A DNA stretch of 64,000 bases, taken from NCBI RefSeq assembly GCF_008079445.1, contig NZ_VRYH01000001.1, forward strand, positions 372,001 through 436,000, written 5' to 3'. A program made the translations under genes and the position numbers. Below are positions 8,578 through 17,651 of the stretch, piece after piece. Within the stretch, counting starts at the first letter, position 1. Every line of letters starts with the position of its first letter. This stretch comes from Aidingimonas lacisalsi (GTDB lineage Bacteria; Pseudomonadota; Gammaproteobacteria; Pseudomonadales; Halomonadaceae). Below the pieces are notes generated by a model. It was not told the origin of the DNA. It was given only the letters and a program-made list of their open reading frames with translations, and did not search any database.

Positions 8578-9266
8578 CTAGCCACGGAAAATATTGGAAA
8601 AAACCTCACACTAAAAAAGCCTTAGTATACAAAACTGAGCTTCAAGTTATTAATAATTATCATCGGTTGAGACCTGAAGAAAGATAAGCACCCTTGCCTA
8701 TGGGGTCCTGACGGATGCTATGTATTAAATACAGTATACGAGAAATGCATAAAGTCTCTTCTAAAAATCGGGGTAAGATGAAGCCTGAATTCATCGTAAC
8801 TTCCCCAACTTTCGTTCCTATTATGATATGCGGATATATTGGACTCTAACATGAGAAAAAATACAGCGGTGTAGACTCAAGCTGGAGTAAAAACCTCTTG
8901 GGAAATAAGGACACTATAGGGCCCTAATACAGCGCCGCCATCAGCACCGGTGCCATCAAGATCAAAGACGGATCTCCGCTCAAAGGGTGCCGGAAAGCGA
9001 AAGGGCTGCATCCGCGACGTGCCTCCAGCATGTTGATCACCTACGGAGGGCCTCAGGGGGTCTGGTCAAGAACCGGCCGCAGCTACTAACCTGGCGCTTG
9101 CGTGACATGCTGAGTGTCAGCTTGGGGTTCAGGCTTCACTGTCTTGGCCGGGGTGGCGACGCGGGCAGTAAATCGCCATGGTTGTGGCGCTTAAGTAGAA
9201 TGCGCCTAGCTCCCTACCCAACCAGCGCCCTGTTTGACCCGGCAGCGACTGGCAGCCTCATTCAAT
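8578..9266. other. Gene-free stretch, decayed or regulatory
   Basis: Up to about 8930 the sequence is AT-rich with no plausible gene. From about 8940 to 9250 GC rises and the sequence looks like former coding DNA on one strand or the other, but every frame is short or lacks a recognisable family. I see nothing nameable in it. Confidence 0.5.
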
Positions 9267-9546
9267 TGGGGAGTACAGTGGGGAGTAACCTCGGATTCTC
9301 ATTACAAAATATATGCCAACCTATTGATTTACAATAAAATAATTTTTATGCCCCATTTTAAGATCCAGAATATCGAGTGATGTCCATCCTCATCTACACA
9401 ATTACATAATATACTGTTTTCAATAAAAATTTTCTGATTGGTTGTCTATAGCTGTCTACGAAAATCTAGCTTAAGCCAGCGCAAAATGGGGAGTAAACCA
9501 GTGTACTACCCACCAAGAAGCTCGATTTTCCTATGGATACTCCCCA
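9267..9546. repeat. Repeated TGGGGAGTA sites next to integrase remnant
   Basis: The 9-mer TGGGGAGTA occurs at 9267-9275, 9279-9287 and 9487-9495, with its reverse complement TACTCCCCA at 9538-9546. The first pair is spaced 12 bp. They lie in a gene-free, partly AT-rich stretch immediately before a broken tyrosine recombinase, the place expected for integrase arm-binding or excisionase sites of an attachment region. The role is inferred from position and repetition. Confidence 0.6.
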
Positions 9547-9594
9547 CTTCAAACGCTCACCCCTGGACTGGAGCTTCCCGCCCAGGGAAACAAG

Positions 9595-9816
9595 CCCTGC
9601 GCCCTTCTCCTCACTCTAGGGGTGCGCAAGACTGAACTGATCGAAGCCCAGTGGGCCGAATTTGATCTAGAGAACAGGCAGTGGGATCTATCGGGGGAAC
9701 GTAGCAAGTCAGGTATTGGGATCAGAATACCGCTCCCGCCGCAAACCATCGTCTGGCTGGATGAGCTCAAGATCCGGGCCTGTCTCAGGACCGCCGCGGG
9801 CTCCAGCCCCAAATAA
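9595..9816 (+). pseudogene. Tyrosine-recombinase (P4-type integrase) fragment
   Basis: The frame reads ALLLTLGVRKTELIEAQW, then EFDLENRQWDL, SKSGIGIRIPLPPQTIVWLDEL, and ends after a few unrelated residues. This is the segment around the first catalytic Arg (LGVRKTEL) of P4-type phage integrases. The N-terminal arm-binding region and the C-terminal H-x-x-R and Tyr motifs are not found nearby. It is the decayed integrase of the satellite-like element to its left. Confidence 0.75.
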
Positions 9817-10075
9817 GCGATTGATCACCAGAAGGCTTGCGGTACCTTGCACCTGTCCGCCAGTATTGCTACTCATAGCTCACTTCTCTCCCTGCCACTA
9901 TGACAAGTGGACATAGAGACCCTAAGGTCATGCTCATTCGGAATAATTCAGCTCTCACGGGCCAAGCGCGGGGCAATGGCCAAGACGTGGCCGGGAAACT
10001 GGGAGCTACTGATGCTGCCTTCTGCCCCCCAGAAGCAGTCGATCGCAGCATTCCAGGGACCTACGTGGCGCGAGT
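9817..10075. other. No recognisable gene between integrase and IS remnant
   Basis: Short overlapping frames only; none has a start with a ribosome-binding site or a known motif. It probably is integrase or insertion-sequence debris. Confidence 0.4.
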
Positions 10076-10290
10076 CTTGTATCAGGCGGTGCGCTTTCGT
10101 AACGTGCCAAAGGCCATCCGTACCGACCGTTCCTCGGTAAGGTGCTCGCTCAAGGGCTGACAACCGGAGATTACAACTGAAACTCATCCAGCCGGGGAAA
10201 ACCGACGTTGAACATGTTCATCGAGAGCTTCAACGGACACTTCTAGCACGAATGTTTGAACGTTCACTGGTAGTCTGGTCCATGCCAGGG
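10076..10290 (+). pseudogene. IS3-family transposase (OrfB) remnant
   Basis: Two pieces of an IS3-type DDE integrase core are visible in different frames: RNVPKAIRTDRSS, matching the usual GYPKAIRTDNGPEF around the second Asp, and about 100 bp later NMFIESFNGHF followed by HECLN, matching AFIESFNG...ECLN around the catalytic Glu. Stops and frame changes separate and follow them, so it is dead. Confidence 0.7.
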
Positions 10291-10695
10291 TGGAGGTTGT
10301 GACGTCGTCGTGTTTCAAGTGCCCCTAGTAGATCCTCCATAGCAAAGCATCGCGCATCTAGTGTGCCACACGCTTTTGACTAATGTTCCAGTCTTCCTCC
10401 TGAAGGCTCAGCATGGGTAGGCCACCTTGGGCCTAATCTTGGACTCTTGCGAGGATCATCCAGAGTTTTGAACGTAGATTGTATTCCTTCAATCGCTTAA
10501 GTTGCTCAAGATGGGAATGAGAATGCGGTCATGACAAGCCATTGTCGGCCTTCCTGTGCTGGTTCATCAGGCGACCGTTGGCCCTGATGTGGGGTTGAAA
10601 GCACATCTTGGCCCCGTTTCATCTAGACACCACATGACACAAACGCGATCGATAGATACGCATGATGGTCACGATTACTGACAAGGAGTCAGTTT
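10291..10695. other. Gene-free spacer before the methyltransferase
   Basis: No frame of useful length or known motif on either strand. The end (10683-10690) supplies the AAGGAG ribosome-binding site of the methyltransferase; no clear promoter was identified. Confidence 0.4.
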
Positions 10696-11322
10696 ATGAA
10701 TCATGGCAGCTTGAGCGATGCATTTGGCTTTCTCCGGGCATATATCACTAATCCGTTGCTTGTCGGCGCGGTTATCCCCTCTGGGCGGGCTCTATCGAAT
10801 CTCATCACTTCGGAGATTTCCGTGGAAACGGGGCCAGTTATCGAACTTGGACCAGGCACGGGAACCTTTACACGCGCCCTCATCGCACGCGGTATCCCAC
10901 AAGAGGACCTGGCATTAATTGAGTGCGGTTCGGAGTTTGCCAGCAAGTTACAGCATCGATTTGAGCGTACCCACATACATTGTATGGATGCCTCTCGATT
11001 GGAGGCGGTTGAACTCTTCGAGGGCAGACCGGCGGGCGCCATCATCAGCGGGCTACCGCTGTTGTCGATGACGCCGGGTAAGGTCATGGCCATTCTCGAT
11101 AGTGCCTTCGCCAAGATGCGGCCGGATGGCATATTCTACCAGTTCACTTACGGGCCAACCTGCCCGATCCCAAGGGCGTTACTCGACCGACTTGGGCTCA
11201 AAGCGATCCTTATCGGTCGCAGACTCGCGAACGTTCCTCCGGCTGCGGTCTATCGCATTTGCCGACGTCAGCCGCATCCAGGTGTCGGAACCCGTACCCA
11301 GCTCATTTCCCACTCTATTTAA
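10696..11322 (+). CDS. PmtA-like class I SAM-dependent methyltransferase
   Basis: A 208-residue protein of the class I methyltransferase fold, close in plan to the Rhizobium-type phospholipid N-methyltransferase PmtA: N-terminal FLRAYITNPLLVGAVIPSGRALS, then the SAM-binding motif VIELGPGTGTFTRAL (about residues 48-62), IECGSEFASKL, and AGAIISGLPLLSMTPGKV. Family members methylate phosphatidylethanolamine or act on related substrates; the substrate here is not proven. Start ATG has AAGGAG at 7 bases. The C-terminal 20 residues depart from the usual family ending and may be altered. It stands alone among transposon debris and appears to be cargo or an isolated survivor. Confidence 0.7.
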   Translation: MNHGSLSDAFGFLRAYITNPLLVGAVIPSGRALSNLITSEISVETGPVIELGPGTGTFTRALIARGIPQEDLALIECGSEFASKLQHRFERTHIHCMDASRLEAVELFEGRPAGAIISGLPLLSMTPGKVMAILDSAFAKMRPDGIFYQFTYGPTCPIPRALLDRLGLKAILIGRRLANVPPAAVYRICRRQPHPGVGTRTQLISHSI

Positions 11323-11543
11323 AGATGGTCGGTGAGAACTTAAGTCGAGAAGGCCAAGTGTGTGTTCTCAAGTGTTGCTCTGCCGTTAGCGCTTCACCGA
11401 TGTTTGGACGCTTACGAAGATAAAATGGATTTTGACGCAAAGGTGGGTGGTATTGCCTCAATCATGCGGGAATCTAATTTCATAGCAAGTTGACGGTCTC
11501 AATGAGCAAGTGCAACACCTGACCCATCCGGTATGGTGCTGCC

Positions 11544-11600
11544 ATGACTCACTGCTATCGCCACCTCACTGCTGAAGACCGAACCGCACTCTTACCGACT
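11544..11600 (+). pseudogene. Possible 5' stub of an IS30-type transposase
   Basis: An ATG opens MTHCYRHLTAEDRTALLP before a stop, resembling the start of IS30-family transposases (x-x-Y-x-x-LT-x-x-ER/DR-x-x-L). The rest of the gene is absent, replaced by the neighbouring IS3 element. The match is short. Confidence 0.3.
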
Positions 11601-11666
11601 TGAGTGACCTGCACCCAACTTTCTAATCCATCGTGATCTTAGTAATGTTCATCACGAGAGGGGACG

Positions 11667-12370
11667 ATGAACATGAAGAAGTGATTCACCGAAGAACAGA
11701 TCATCCCTATCCTGAAGGAAGCGGAAGCTGGTCTGCCCATCAAAGAGCTGTGCCGGAAATACAACATCTCGGATGCCACCTTCTACACCTGGCATAAGAA
11801 GTACGGCGGTCTGGAGGTCTCTGAAGCCCGCCGCCTAAAGACCCTTGAGGAAGAGAACACCCGACTCAAGAAGCTCCTGGCAGAGTCCATGCTGGATGCA
11901 GAAGCGCTGAAGGCAGCCCTCAACCGAAAGTACTGACCGTCAGGAACAAGCGTGAGGCGGTGCGCACCATGTTGTCGGAGACAACAATATCCGAGCGCAA
12001 AGCCTGTTCACTCGTCGGGTTATCCCGCGCCACGATGCGGTATAGGTCTCAACACTCGCTTGACGAGCGGGAGCTGACAGAGCGCATCAAAGCTATTGCG
12101 TACGAACGTCGCCGATTTGGCTATCGACGTGTGCACCAGTTGCTGCGTCGTGAGGGTATTGAGGTGAATCACAAGAGGGTTTATCGACTCTACCGGGAAG
12201 CTGGGCTGGCTGTCGGCAGATCGTGGACGACTTCACCAAGGAATGCCTCGATATTCCCGTTGCGATGGGAATCTCAGGGAAACAGGTGGTACGCACCCTG
12301 AATGGTATTGCCGCTTTCCGAGGCTACCCAAAAGCGGTGAGAACCGACCAGGGGCCAGAATTTACCGGCC
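11667..12370 (+). pseudogene. IS3-family element, broken OrfA and OrfB
   Basis: OrfA (11667-11936) reads MNMKK then a TGA stop (11682-11684), then FTEEQIIPILKEAEAGLPIKELCRKYNISDATFYTWHKKYGG with the HTH and leucine zipper of IS3 OrfA. Family members have about two residues (SR) where the stop is, so a 3-base loss may have created it. OrfB follows in another frame (SETTISERKACSLVGLSR, RRFGYRRVHQLLRREGI). At about 12220 an internal deletion joins directly to VDDFTKECLDIPVAMGI and GYPKAVRTDQGPEFTGPS, holding D residues of the DDE core. The 3' end with the catalytic Glu is missing. Confidence 0.85.
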
Positions 12371-12371
12371 C

Positions 12372-12920
12372 AAGTCGCGGCAGCGTGTCATCAATGACGA
12401 TCTCGCGGCGCGGGTGAAACTGGTCCTGGAGCGGTTCCCCCACCTACGGCTATCACCGCCTGGCGTGCGTCTTGGGAGAGAACCGCAAGCCGATCCAGCG
12501 CATCCTGCAAATGAAAGGCTGGCAGGTGCGCAAGCGGCCACAAGGCTTCCGACCGCATGCCAGGAGCTTGCCGTCAGTCACGTCACGGCCTGATGAACGC
12601 TGGGCGACGAATCTCACGCACGTGTGGTGCGGCAAGGATCGGCGGGCCAGTCTGGCGGTAATCATCGACTGCTGTACGCGTGAGATCCTCGGCTGGCGAT
12701 TATCGGACAATGGCAGCAGCAAGACCGCTGAGGCCGCGCTGGAGGAAGCGCTAATCTATCGGCTGGGGGGCAGTTCAGTGCTGGGGCGCGTTCGGCACCC
12801 GTTGGCCCTTCGATCAGATAACGGGCTCGTTTTCAGCAGTCGCCACGACACGGGCACGGTGAAGGGCTATGGCCTCACACAGGAGTTCACGACGCCGTAT
12901 ACACCGGAACAGCACGGCTC
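12372..12920 (+). pseudogene. Second, different IS3-family OrfB fragment
   Basis: Directly abutting the first IS3 remnant. The frame includes LVLERFP, then after a frameshift TYGYHRLACVLGENRKPIQRILQMKGWQVRKR, then RWATNLTHVWCGKDRRASLAVIIDCCTREILGW, LALRSDNGLVFSS and TTPYTPEQHG. This is an OrfB DDE domain of a different IS3 subgroup from its left neighbour. It ends at EQHG, just before the catalytic Glu, where LysR sequence begins. It is inactive. Confidence 0.8.
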
Positions 12921-13159
12921 TGGTCGCCGCTGCGACAGTTGGACTCGGGATCGCTTACTTGCCTGATTGCCTCACCTATGACTATTGTCGCCTCTTGGAC
13001 GCTGGTGCCGATCATCACAAGTCATCTGCCTCCTCCGGCAGGGGCCCATGTCATCCGCCCTCCAGGACAGCACTCCGCACGCACGGTCCGGGGTTTCACC
13101 GAACTGCTGAACGAGAACTTTGAACAAGCTCCGCAGCGTTGGGGGCTCGAACGCTGAGG
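12921..13159 (+). pseudogene. 3' remnant of a LysR-family regulator gene
   Basis: Immediately after the transposase cut, the frame reads ALVAAATVGLGIAYLPDCL, then in another frame SHLPPPAGAHVIRPPGQHSARTVRGFTELL and a stop at 13157-13159. This matches the end of a LysR effector domain (GLGI-x-x-LP, then P-x-R-ARTVRVF-x-x-x-L). A frameshift near 13000-13020 and loss of the HTH half show that the gene was destroyed, probably by the insertion next to it. Confidence 0.75.
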
Positions 13160-13259
13160 TAAGAGAGGGGCGGAGCCGGGATTGTGAGGATAGTTAGCCC
13201 GGAAAACTAAATAATCGTGCCGGAGGCGAATAACTGTGGTGTGAAATACCGACCGTCGA

Positions 13260-14234
13260 TCAAGGGGCGAGGCGGTCCTGCGCCGATCCAGCCAGCGCCT
13301 CCCGGTGGGGGAAGTCAGGCCCTCGACGCTCGCAGGTGATCGCGGACGCGGTCGTCGCAAACGACAGCATAGAGACGACATCATCGCTAGTAAGCATGGG
13401 GAGCCGAGTGGGAGCCAAAAAATCATGCTCGTCCAGCCAGCATAACATGGCGGCTTGGAAAGCATCTCCCGCACCCACGGTATCGGCCATGTCGATGGTG
13501 GGCGCGGCGACATGCACGCGCCCGTGTCGCCGGGTGTAAGCGTCGGCGCCCCGACGGCCGCGCGTGATTACGATGACTTCGCAGTTCAGCGAGGAAAGCC
13601 ATTCGGCGGCCAGCTCCTCCGGTGAAGTTCCATAAAGCAGCTCGATGTCTTCCTCGCTGATCTTGATGACATGCGCGAATCGACGGAAAACCTCGAGTCG
13701 CGCTTTCCAGTGCTCCCGGCTGGGTTCCACGCTGAGACGCACGTTGGGATCCAGCGTGACCAGTCGGTTCGACGAGGCTTGGGCCACCAACGCTTCCAGC
13801 GTGGCGGACGAGGGGCGAGTAACCAGCGAGAACGAGCCGACGTGAATGGCGCGAATGTCGCTGGTGAGCGTGGGCAAGTGCCCTCGCTCCAACAGGCTGT
13901 CGGCACTTCGGAAGCATCGAAAGTCATATTGGGGGACGCCCTGACGGTCGAGCCGAATCATGGCGAGCGCCGTGACGGCCCGATCGATCTTGACCAGATA
14001 GCGGGTGTCAACGTGCTCGGCATCCAGCACCGCCTCGAGTTGCTCCCCCCAACCATCGTCGGCGATCCCTGTCAGCATCGCGACGCGTCGCGATAATCTT
14101 GCCAGCCCGATCGCCACATTGAAGGGAGACCCACCGGGCATGGCAGTCAGTCCGATGGGCCGGCCGGGATGTCCGACTGAATGCGCATCGTCTTGCAACA
14201 CATCGAACAGCGCTTCACCACAAATCAGAAACAT
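13260..14234 (-). CDS. PfkB-family carbohydrate kinase (fructokinase-like)
   Basis: A 324-residue ribokinase/PfkB-fold sugar kinase. Seen: ICGEALFDVL at the N-terminus, MPGGSPFNVAIGLARL (sugar-binding GG-x-x-N motif), VTLDPNVR, VIVITRGRRGAD, and the C-terminal signature DTVGAGDAFQAAML with the catalytic Asp. Homologues with this GEALFDV start are mostly fructokinases (fructose to fructose 6-phosphate). The ATG at 14234 has GGAAGG upstream, and the gene begins 17 bp after the transporter stop, so it is the last gene of the polyol operon. A fructokinase would fit oxidation of a hexitol (mannitol or sorbitol) to fructose, but the substrate is inferred. Confidence 0.85.
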   Translation of the reverse strand: MFLICGEALFDVLQDDAHSVGHPGRPIGLTAMPGGSPFNVAIGLARLSRRVAMLTGIADDGWGEQLEAVLDAEHVDTRYLVKIDRAVTALAMIRLDRQGVPQYDFRCFRSADSLLERGHLPTLTSDIRAIHVGSFSLVTRPSSATLEALVAQASSNRLVTLDPNVRLSVEPSREHWKARLEVFRRFAHVIKISEEDIELLYGTSPEELAAEWLSSLNCEVIVITRGRRGADAYTRRHGRVHVAAPTIDMADTVGAGDAFQAAMLCWLDEHDFLAPTRLPMLTSDDVVSMLSFATTASAITCERRGPDFPHREALAGSAQDRLAP

Positions 14235-14250
14235 GCTTTTGGCCTTCCGT

Positions 14251-15705
14251 TCAGTCGAATGCACCTTGCTGGGACGCGAAACGTGCCGTGGACTCGGTCA
14301 TGTCTTCGAGCTGGCGCCGGTTGGTTTCTCGCACCGAGCAGTAGACGAAAAGCCAGGACAGGCCGGCAAAGGCCGCATACAATCCATAGGCGTATTCCAG
14401 CCCCACGCTGGCGAGCATGGGGAAGGTCATGCTGACGGCGAAATTGGCCAGCCACTGTACGGCGGCGCCCAGGCCCAGGGCGATGGCTCGGATGCGGTTG
14501 GAAAACATTTCCGCCAGCAGCACCCACACCACTGGCCCCCAACTGGCACCGAAGCCGATGATGAAGACATTGGCCGCGATCAGAGCGACGGGCCCCCAGG
14601 GATAGGGCAGGCTGAGCTCGCCGGCATGGGCCACGGCCTGGGAGAACGACAGCGCCATGATCGTCAAAGAGGCGCACATCATTGCCGAGCCGATCAACAG
14701 GAGCCGTTTCCGCCCGATATGGTCTATCAGGCAGATCGCGATCACAGTGGCGACAATATTGGTCGTGGCCATGATCACCGAGATCAGAAAAGAATCCGAC
14801 TCCTGAAACCCAACGGATTTCCACAGCGTCGTCGAGTAGTAGAAGATGACGTTGATACCCACGAACTGCTGGAAGACCGACAGTAGTATGCCGACCCAGA
14901 CGATGGGTAGGAACAGAAAGCGCGCATCCAGAATGTCCTTAATCGACTTATGATGATCCTGCTCGATGGTGTCGCGAATTTCATTGATCTTACGATGGTT
15001 GGCCCGAGGGTTATCGATGCCGACGACTGTCGCGAGGATCTCGCCCGCTTCACGCGCGCGCCCCTTTTCCACCAAGTAGCGTGGCGATTCCGGCAACATC
15101 AGGGCCAGTGCGCCGTAGAGCAGTGCCGGTGCTAGTTCGGTCAGGAACATCCAGCGCCAGGCAGCCAGGCCGAGCCAGGCTGTTGCGTTGGCACCTCCGG
15201 TCAGATTGGCGATGACGGCGCTGGTCAGAATCGCCAGGAAGATGCCGATCACTATCGCCAGCAACTGGAGCGTGCCCAACCGCCCGCGCAGGTTCGCCGG
15301 CGAGATCTCGGCGATATAAGCTGGCGCGATCACTGAGGCCATACCTACCCCGATACCACCGACGAAGCGCCAGAAGATCAAGTCCCACACTAGGAAGACC
15401 AGACCCGAGCCCAGCGCACTGATCGCCAGCAGGCTTGCAGCGATCAGCATCGTTCTGACCCGACCGAAACGCTCGGCGCAGACTCCCGCATACCAGGCAC
15501 CGACCATGGCGCCAAGCAAGGCGAAGGAAACGGTGAACCCCAACATGCCGGGACTCAACGAAAAGGTTTGCTGAATGGCATCGACAGTGCCGTTGATGAT
15601 CGAACTATCGAAGCCGAACAGGAAACCACCCATGGCGGCGGTCATGGTCACCATCATCAGGCGCGGCGAGAACGCACCGTCATCTTGTCGTGTTGCGATT
15701 TGCAT
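14251..15705 (-). CDS. MFS sugar transporter (sugar porter family)
   Basis: About 484 residues with 12 predicted membrane spans. Family marks: GGFLFGFDSSIINGT in the first span, ERFGRVRTML, RFVGGIGVGMASVIAPAYIAEISPANLRGRLGT (sugar-porter signature), LPESPRYLV at the central loop, QQFVGINVIFYYS in span 7 and IDHIGRKRLLL. These proteins are proton symporters for sugars or polyols in the inner membrane. The ATG at 15705 follows AAGGAT. It lies between the SDR genes and the kinase on the same strand, so it is the likely uptake system for the operon substrate. Confidence 0.9.
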   Translation of the reverse strand: MQIATRQDDGAFSPRLMMVTMTAAMGGFLFGFDSSIINGTVDAIQQTFSLSPGMLGFTVSFALLGAMVGAWYAGVCAERFGRVRTMLIAASLLAISALGSGLVFLVWDLIFWRFVGGIGVGMASVIAPAYIAEISPANLRGRLGTLQLLAIVIGIFLAILTSAVIANLTGGANATAWLGLAAWRWMFLTELAPALLYGALALMLPESPRYLVEKGRAREAGEILATVVGIDNPRANHRKINEIRDTIEQDHHKSIKDILDARFLFLPIVWVGILLSVFQQFVGINVIFYYSTTLWKSVGFQESDSFLISVIMATTNIVATVIAICLIDHIGRKRLLLIGSAMMCASLTIMALSFSQAVAHAGELSLPYPWGPVALIAANVFIIGFGASWGPVVWVLLAEMFSNRIRAIALGLGAAVQWLANFAVSMTFPMLASVGLEYAYGLYAAFAGLSWLFVYCSVRETNRRQLEDMTESTARFASQQGAFD

Positions 15706-15788
15706 GGGGAGATCCTTCCGGTGTCCTCCGAGAGCCTCGATATCCACCGGCGTTGGGAATGTCTCGGTAAGGGAGCGTCAATCCGCGG

Positions 15789-16589
15789 TCAGTTGATACC
15801 GCCCGAAATATGAACGTTGATTCCGGTGACATAGCTGGCGTCGTCGCTGAGCAGATAGGCCACGGTGCCGGGAATCTCTTCGACCCCGCCATATCGCCGC
15901 ATGGGCACGCTGTCGATCATCTGACGTGCCACCTCGCGGGGATCGGTGGAGAAATATTGCGAATTCGCCTCGGCCTGCAGTTGGACTTGGCGGTCCCACA
16001 TGAAGCCGGGACCGATGAAGGCGGGGCTGATGGCATTGACACGGATGCCGTGAGGCGCCAGGTCCTTGGCGGCGGTCTCGGTCAGGCCCACCACGGCGAA
16101 CTTGGACGCGCCGTAGGCCGCCATGTTGGGGGGGCCCTGGACGCCGGCCATGCTGGCCGTGTTGACGATGCGACCATAGCCACGCTCGACCATGTGCGCC
16201 GAGACCACTTTCAATACGTGAAAGGCACCGACCACGTTGATGCGGATGACCTTGTCGAATTCGGCGGCAGGGTGTTGATGAATGGGGCTGAATGCACCTT
16301 GGTAGCCGGCATTGTTCAACAGCAGCTCGATACTCCCGAAGCACTCGACGATGGCGGACACCGCTTGTTCGACAGCATCGATGTCGGTGACATCGCAGAC
16401 AAAGTTCTCTGCGGTGGCACCAGCCTCGATCAGTTGCGCACGACTACGTTCGAGCTTCTCTGGATCCAGGTCCAACAGCGCGATCGCGGCGCCTTCGCTG
16501 GCCAGTCGCTTGGCTATCGCCAGGCCGATTTCGCCGCCGCCTCCGGTGATGAGTGCGGTCTGGCCGTGAAAACGGGGGGATGCGTTCAT
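15789..16589 (-). CDS. SDR dehydrogenase, xylitol dehydrogenase-like
   Basis: A 266-residue classical short-chain dehydrogenase. Seen: TGGGGEIGLAIAKRL (cofactor loop), ALLDLDPEKL with Asp after the second strand (favours NAD), NNAGYQGAF, catalytic Ser in NTASMAG and YGASK. The stretch PAFIGPGFMWDRQVQLQAE and STDPREVARQMIDSVPMRRYG recalls from memory the Gluconobacter xylitol dehydrogenase subgroup. It would oxidise a polyol to a ketose or the reverse. The ATG at 16589 has AAGGA upstream. Second gene of the operon; exact substrate unproven. Confidence 0.85.
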   Translation of the reverse strand: MNASPRFHGQTALITGGGGEIGLAIAKRLASEGAAIALLDLDPEKLERSRAQLIEAGATAENFVCDVTDIDAVEQAVSAIVECFGSIELLLNNAGYQGAFSPIHQHPAAEFDKVIRINVVGAFHVLKVVSAHMVERGYGRIVNTASMAGVQGPPNMAAYGASKFAVVGLTETAAKDLAPHGIRVNAISPAFIGPGFMWDRQVQLQAEANSQYFSTDPREVARQMIDSVPMRRYGGVEEIPGTVAYLLSDDASYVTGINVHISGGIN

Positions 16590-16626
16590 GATTACATGTC
16601 CTTGGATAGTGTAAGGAGGTCGGTGC

Positions 16627-17406
16627 TCAGAAGAGGGTATATCCACCATCCAGAACGACGATCTCACCAGTCATGAAACTGGACGCAGCACTGGCGAGAT
16701 AGACCGCCATCGGCCCCAGCTCTTCTGGCTCGGCGGGGCGTTGCATGGGAGCGTCTTCGATCCAGTAGCGTCGAAACTCCGGACGCTCCAGTGGCGACAT
16801 TTCGGTACGGACATAGCCCGGCGCGATGGCGTTGACACGCACCCCGTGTGGCGCCCATTCGGCGGCGAGCGATCGTGTCAAGTGATGCACTGCAGCCTTG
16901 GATGCGTTGTAGGCGGGCTGCATCTGAGGCCGATTGACGATCATTCCCGACATCGAGCCGGTATTGATGATGCTGCCATGCCCCTGCGCAATCATCCGCC
17001 GGCCGACGATTTGCGAGCAGTACCAGACGCCATTGACATTCACGTTCATCACCTCGAGAAAGCGTTGCGGAGTGACCTCGATGGCGGGCTCGTGGTAGCA
17101 GATGCCCGCATTGTTGACGAGGATGTCGATCGGCGCGGACAAGCTTTCGATGGCGCTCTCGACGCTATCGGGATCGGTGACGTCCAAGCTGACGGCGCTC
17201 GCCTGATGGCCTTCCGCCTTCAGCGCATCGACGACTGCAAGATTGCGTTCGGCATGACGGGCGGCGATGACCACCGATGCACCAGCCTCGGCCAGTGCCC
17301 AGGCCAGCGCTTCGCCGATACCTCGATTGCCGCCGGTCACGACGGCGGTCTGCCCAGTCAGGTCGAAGCGCTGCATGACATGGGGACGATGAGAGTTGGC
17401 AGGCAT
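16627..17406 (-). CDS. SDR dehydrogenase (polyol dehydrogenase-like)
   Basis: A 259-residue classical SDR. Seen: VVTGGNRGIGEALAWALAEAG, VVIAARH at the end of strand 2 (Arg-type, may allow NADP), LDVTDPDS, NNAGICYH, catalytic Ser in NTGSMSG and YNASK, and the end GEIVVLDGGYTLF. Related sequences include D-arabitol, mannitol and gluconate-type dehydrogenases. It is the first gene of the operon, facing away from the LacI regulator; AGGATG precedes its ATG. Two SDRs with a transporter and kinase suggest stepwise polyol oxidation. Confidence 0.85.
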   Translation of the reverse strand: MPANSHRPHVMQRFDLTGQTAVVTGGNRGIGEALAWALAEAGASVVIAARHAERNLAVVDALKAEGHQASAVSLDVTDPDSVESAIESLSAPIDILVNNAGICYHEPAIEVTPQRFLEVMNVNVNGVWYCSQIVGRRMIAQGHGSIINTGSMSGMIVNRPQMQPAYNASKAAVHHLTRSLAAEWAPHGVRVNAIAPGYVRTEMSPLERPEFRRYWIEDAPMQRPAEPEELGPMAVYLASAASSFMTGEIVVLDGGYTLF

Positions 17407-17494
17407 GGAATCATCCTATTCGCGGGTGAAGGTACGCTTCCCGAGCGGGGTCTCGATGCCGGGAAACATCGTGATGACTATTGATCGGAATGTA

Positions 17495-17508
17495 TGCATA
17501 GCTATGCA
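17495..17508. promoter_or_regulatory. Palindromic operator candidate for the LacI regulator
   Basis: TGCATAGCTATGCA is a perfect 14-bp palindrome in the divergent spacer between the SDR operon and lacI-like gene. A second inverted repeat, AACGAT and ATCGTT separated by 8 bases, is at 17598-17617, close to the regulator start. Palindromes of this size are typical LacI-family operators; which regulator binds is inferred. Confidence 0.55.
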
Positions 17509-17651
17509 ATGACGACAATCTAGGCTGCCGAACGGATGAGTTCAATGCGCTATTGGTCTAATGCAGTCCGCTGGAATCGGGACTGTGATGCCAAGCGAAC
17601 GATCATGCTATATCGTTGACCTCACGGAAGACGCTACCTAAGTGGACACCC

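Noticed and set aside
8987-9337. A 116-codon plus-strand frame in the mobile element
   Set aside because: No ribosome-binding site, no family resemblance, and it runs through the repeated TGGGGAGTA sites.
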